A stretch of 5,857 nt of DNA from Betaproteobacteria bacterium UBA931. Lineage in GTDB: Bacteria; Pseudomonadota; Gammaproteobacteria; Burkholderiales; Casimicrobiaceae. Made by a program: the position numbers and the translations under genes. This document shows, one piece after another, positions 4,898-5,857 of the stretch (position 1 is its first letter; each line of letters starts with the position of its first letter). The notes beneath the pieces are model-generated. The model was not told where the DNA came from. It saw nothing but the letters and a program-made list of their open reading frames with translations, and ran no database searches. The DNA lies in the NCBI GenBank assembly GCA_002293615.1, contig DBDN01000028.1, positions 1 to 5,857 on the forward strand, in the 5' to 3' direction.

Positions 4898-5857
4898 ATG
4901 CCTAAACGTACAGACATTCACAGTATTTTGATTATTGGCGCAGGCCCGATCGTTATCGGTCAGGCGTGCGAATTCGATTATTCCGGCGTGCAGGCGGTGA
5001 AGGCATTGCGCGAAGAAGGTTATCGCGTGATCTTGCTCAACAGCAATCCAGCAACGATCATGACTGATTCCGAAATGGCGGATGTCACTTATATCGAACC
5101 GATCACCGTTGAAGTGCTTGAACGCATTTTAGAAAAAGAGCGGCCGGATGCGATTTTGCCGACGATGGGCGGGCAGACCGCGCTGAATGCCGCTCTGGAT
5201 TTGCATCGCAAAGGCCTTCTGAAAAAATACAACTGCGAATTGATCGGAGCATCGCCCGACGCGATCAATAAGGCGGAAGACCGGCAGCGTTTTAAGGAGG
5301 CAATGGACAGGATTGGCTTGCAGTCGGCGCGTTCGGGCATTGCCCATTCATGGGAAGAAGCGCAGGAGGTGCAGCGCCAGATTGCCGAATTCACTGAGGG
5401 CAGCGGTTATCCGGTGGTGATCCGCCCGTCGTTTACGTTGGGCGGTACCGGCGGCGGCATTGCTTATAACCCGGATGAGTTTCGCGACATCTGTTTGCGC
5501 GGGCTGGCGCTTTCACCGACGCACGAGTTGCTGATCGAGGAATCGCTGCTCGGTTGGAAAGAGCTTGAAATGGAGGTGGTACGCGATCGCAACGATAACT
5601 GCATCATCATCTGTTCCATTGAAAACCTTGATCCGATGGGTATTCATACCGGCGATTCGATTACGGTTGCGCCTCAGCAAACCCTGACCGATAAGGAATA
5701 TCAGATCATGCGCGACGCGTCGTTTGCCATATTGCGCGAAATCGGCGTGGATACCGGCGGCTCCAACGTGCAGTTTGCGATCAACCCGAAAAACGGGCGG
5801 ATGATTGTTATTGAGATGAATCCGCGGGTATCGCGCTCGTCGGCGCTGGCGTCCAAG
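4898..5857 (+). CDS. carB: Carbamoyl-phosphate synthase large subunit, N-terminal third
   Basis: Partial: 320 codons are visible of roughly 1,070 usual for the family; the frame is open to the right edge. CarB uses bicarbonate, ammonia from CarA and two ATP to make carbamoyl phosphate. The visible part is the carboxy-phosphate (first ATP-grasp) half. MPKRTDIHSILIIGAGPIVI opens a pre-ATP-grasp fold with GQACEFDYSG (21-30). ATP-site residues follow: R129 in AEDRQ, R176 in IRPSFTLGGTGGG, E222 in GWKELEMEVV, Q292 in SNVQF, and E306 and N308 in EMNPRVSRSSALASK. These keep a constant offset of about 7 from the E. coli numbering (R129 aside, which falls before the shift), so no active-site residue is missing in view. 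The start gives the normal family N-terminus; the sequence before it is T-rich with no convincing Shine-Dalgarno site. It is the third gene of the carA-leuE-carB unit. Confidence 0.97.
   Translation, partial: MPKRTDIHSILIIGAGPIVIGQACEFDYSGVQAVKALREEGYRVILLNSNPATIMTDSEMADVTYIEPITVEVLERILEKERPDAILPTMGGQTALNAALDLHRKGLLKKYNCELIGASPDAINKAEDRQRFKEAMDRIGLQSARSGIAHSWEEAQEVQRQIAEFTEGSGYPVVIRPSFTLGGTGGGIAYNPDEFRDICLRGLALSPTHELLIEESLLGWKELEMEVVRDRNDNCIIICSIENLDPMGIHTGDSITVAPQQTLTDKEYQIMRDASFAILREIGVDTGGSNVQFAINPKNGRMIVIEMNPRVSRSSALASK

Overview
The window has two parts that differ in base and codon use and meet inside one gene. Left part (about 1-1750): a minus-strand pair made of a PilZ-domain, YcgR-like c-di-GMP receptor and, downstream of it, the start of a two-helix HAMP-domain membrane protein that runs off the left edge. 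A 290-bp divergent intergenic region follows, with a promoter candidate in each direction. The 5' part of a plus-strand sodium:amino-acid (AGCS family) symporter gene lies to its right. Right part (about 1750-5857): the rest of the symporter gene, a strong rho-independent terminator, and then the pyrimidine/arginine operon carA - leuE - carB, with carB cut by the right edge.

Organism: a LeuE-type exporter between carA and carB is an arrangement I associate with Burkholderiales (betaproteobacteria, for example Oxalobacteraceae and Burkholderiaceae). The moderate GC of the right part would suit a moderate-GC member such as an Oxalobacter relative. This is inference from gene order. The left part has strong Shine-Dalgarno sites, frequent ATA isoleucine codons in two of its three reading frames and GC-rich third positions. 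It need not come from the same lineage.

How the genes work together: CarA (glutaminase) and CarB (synthetase) form carbamoyl-phosphate synthetase, which feeds pyrimidine and arginine synthesis. LeuE, encoded between them with 20-bp and 18-bp gaps, is a predicted amino-acid exporter that is probably co-transcribed. The PilZ and HAMP genes, 53 bp apart on one strand, look like a c-di-GMP and signalling operon, probably linked to motility. The symporter is a stand-alone unit with its own promoter candidate and terminator.

I found no mobile element, CRISPR array, tRNA or rRNA, and no clearly new system. The observation most worth following is the composition break inside the symporter gene, which could be homologous recombination, lateral transfer or an assembly chimera. 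Secondary points are repeats and inverted repeats around the three promoter candidates.
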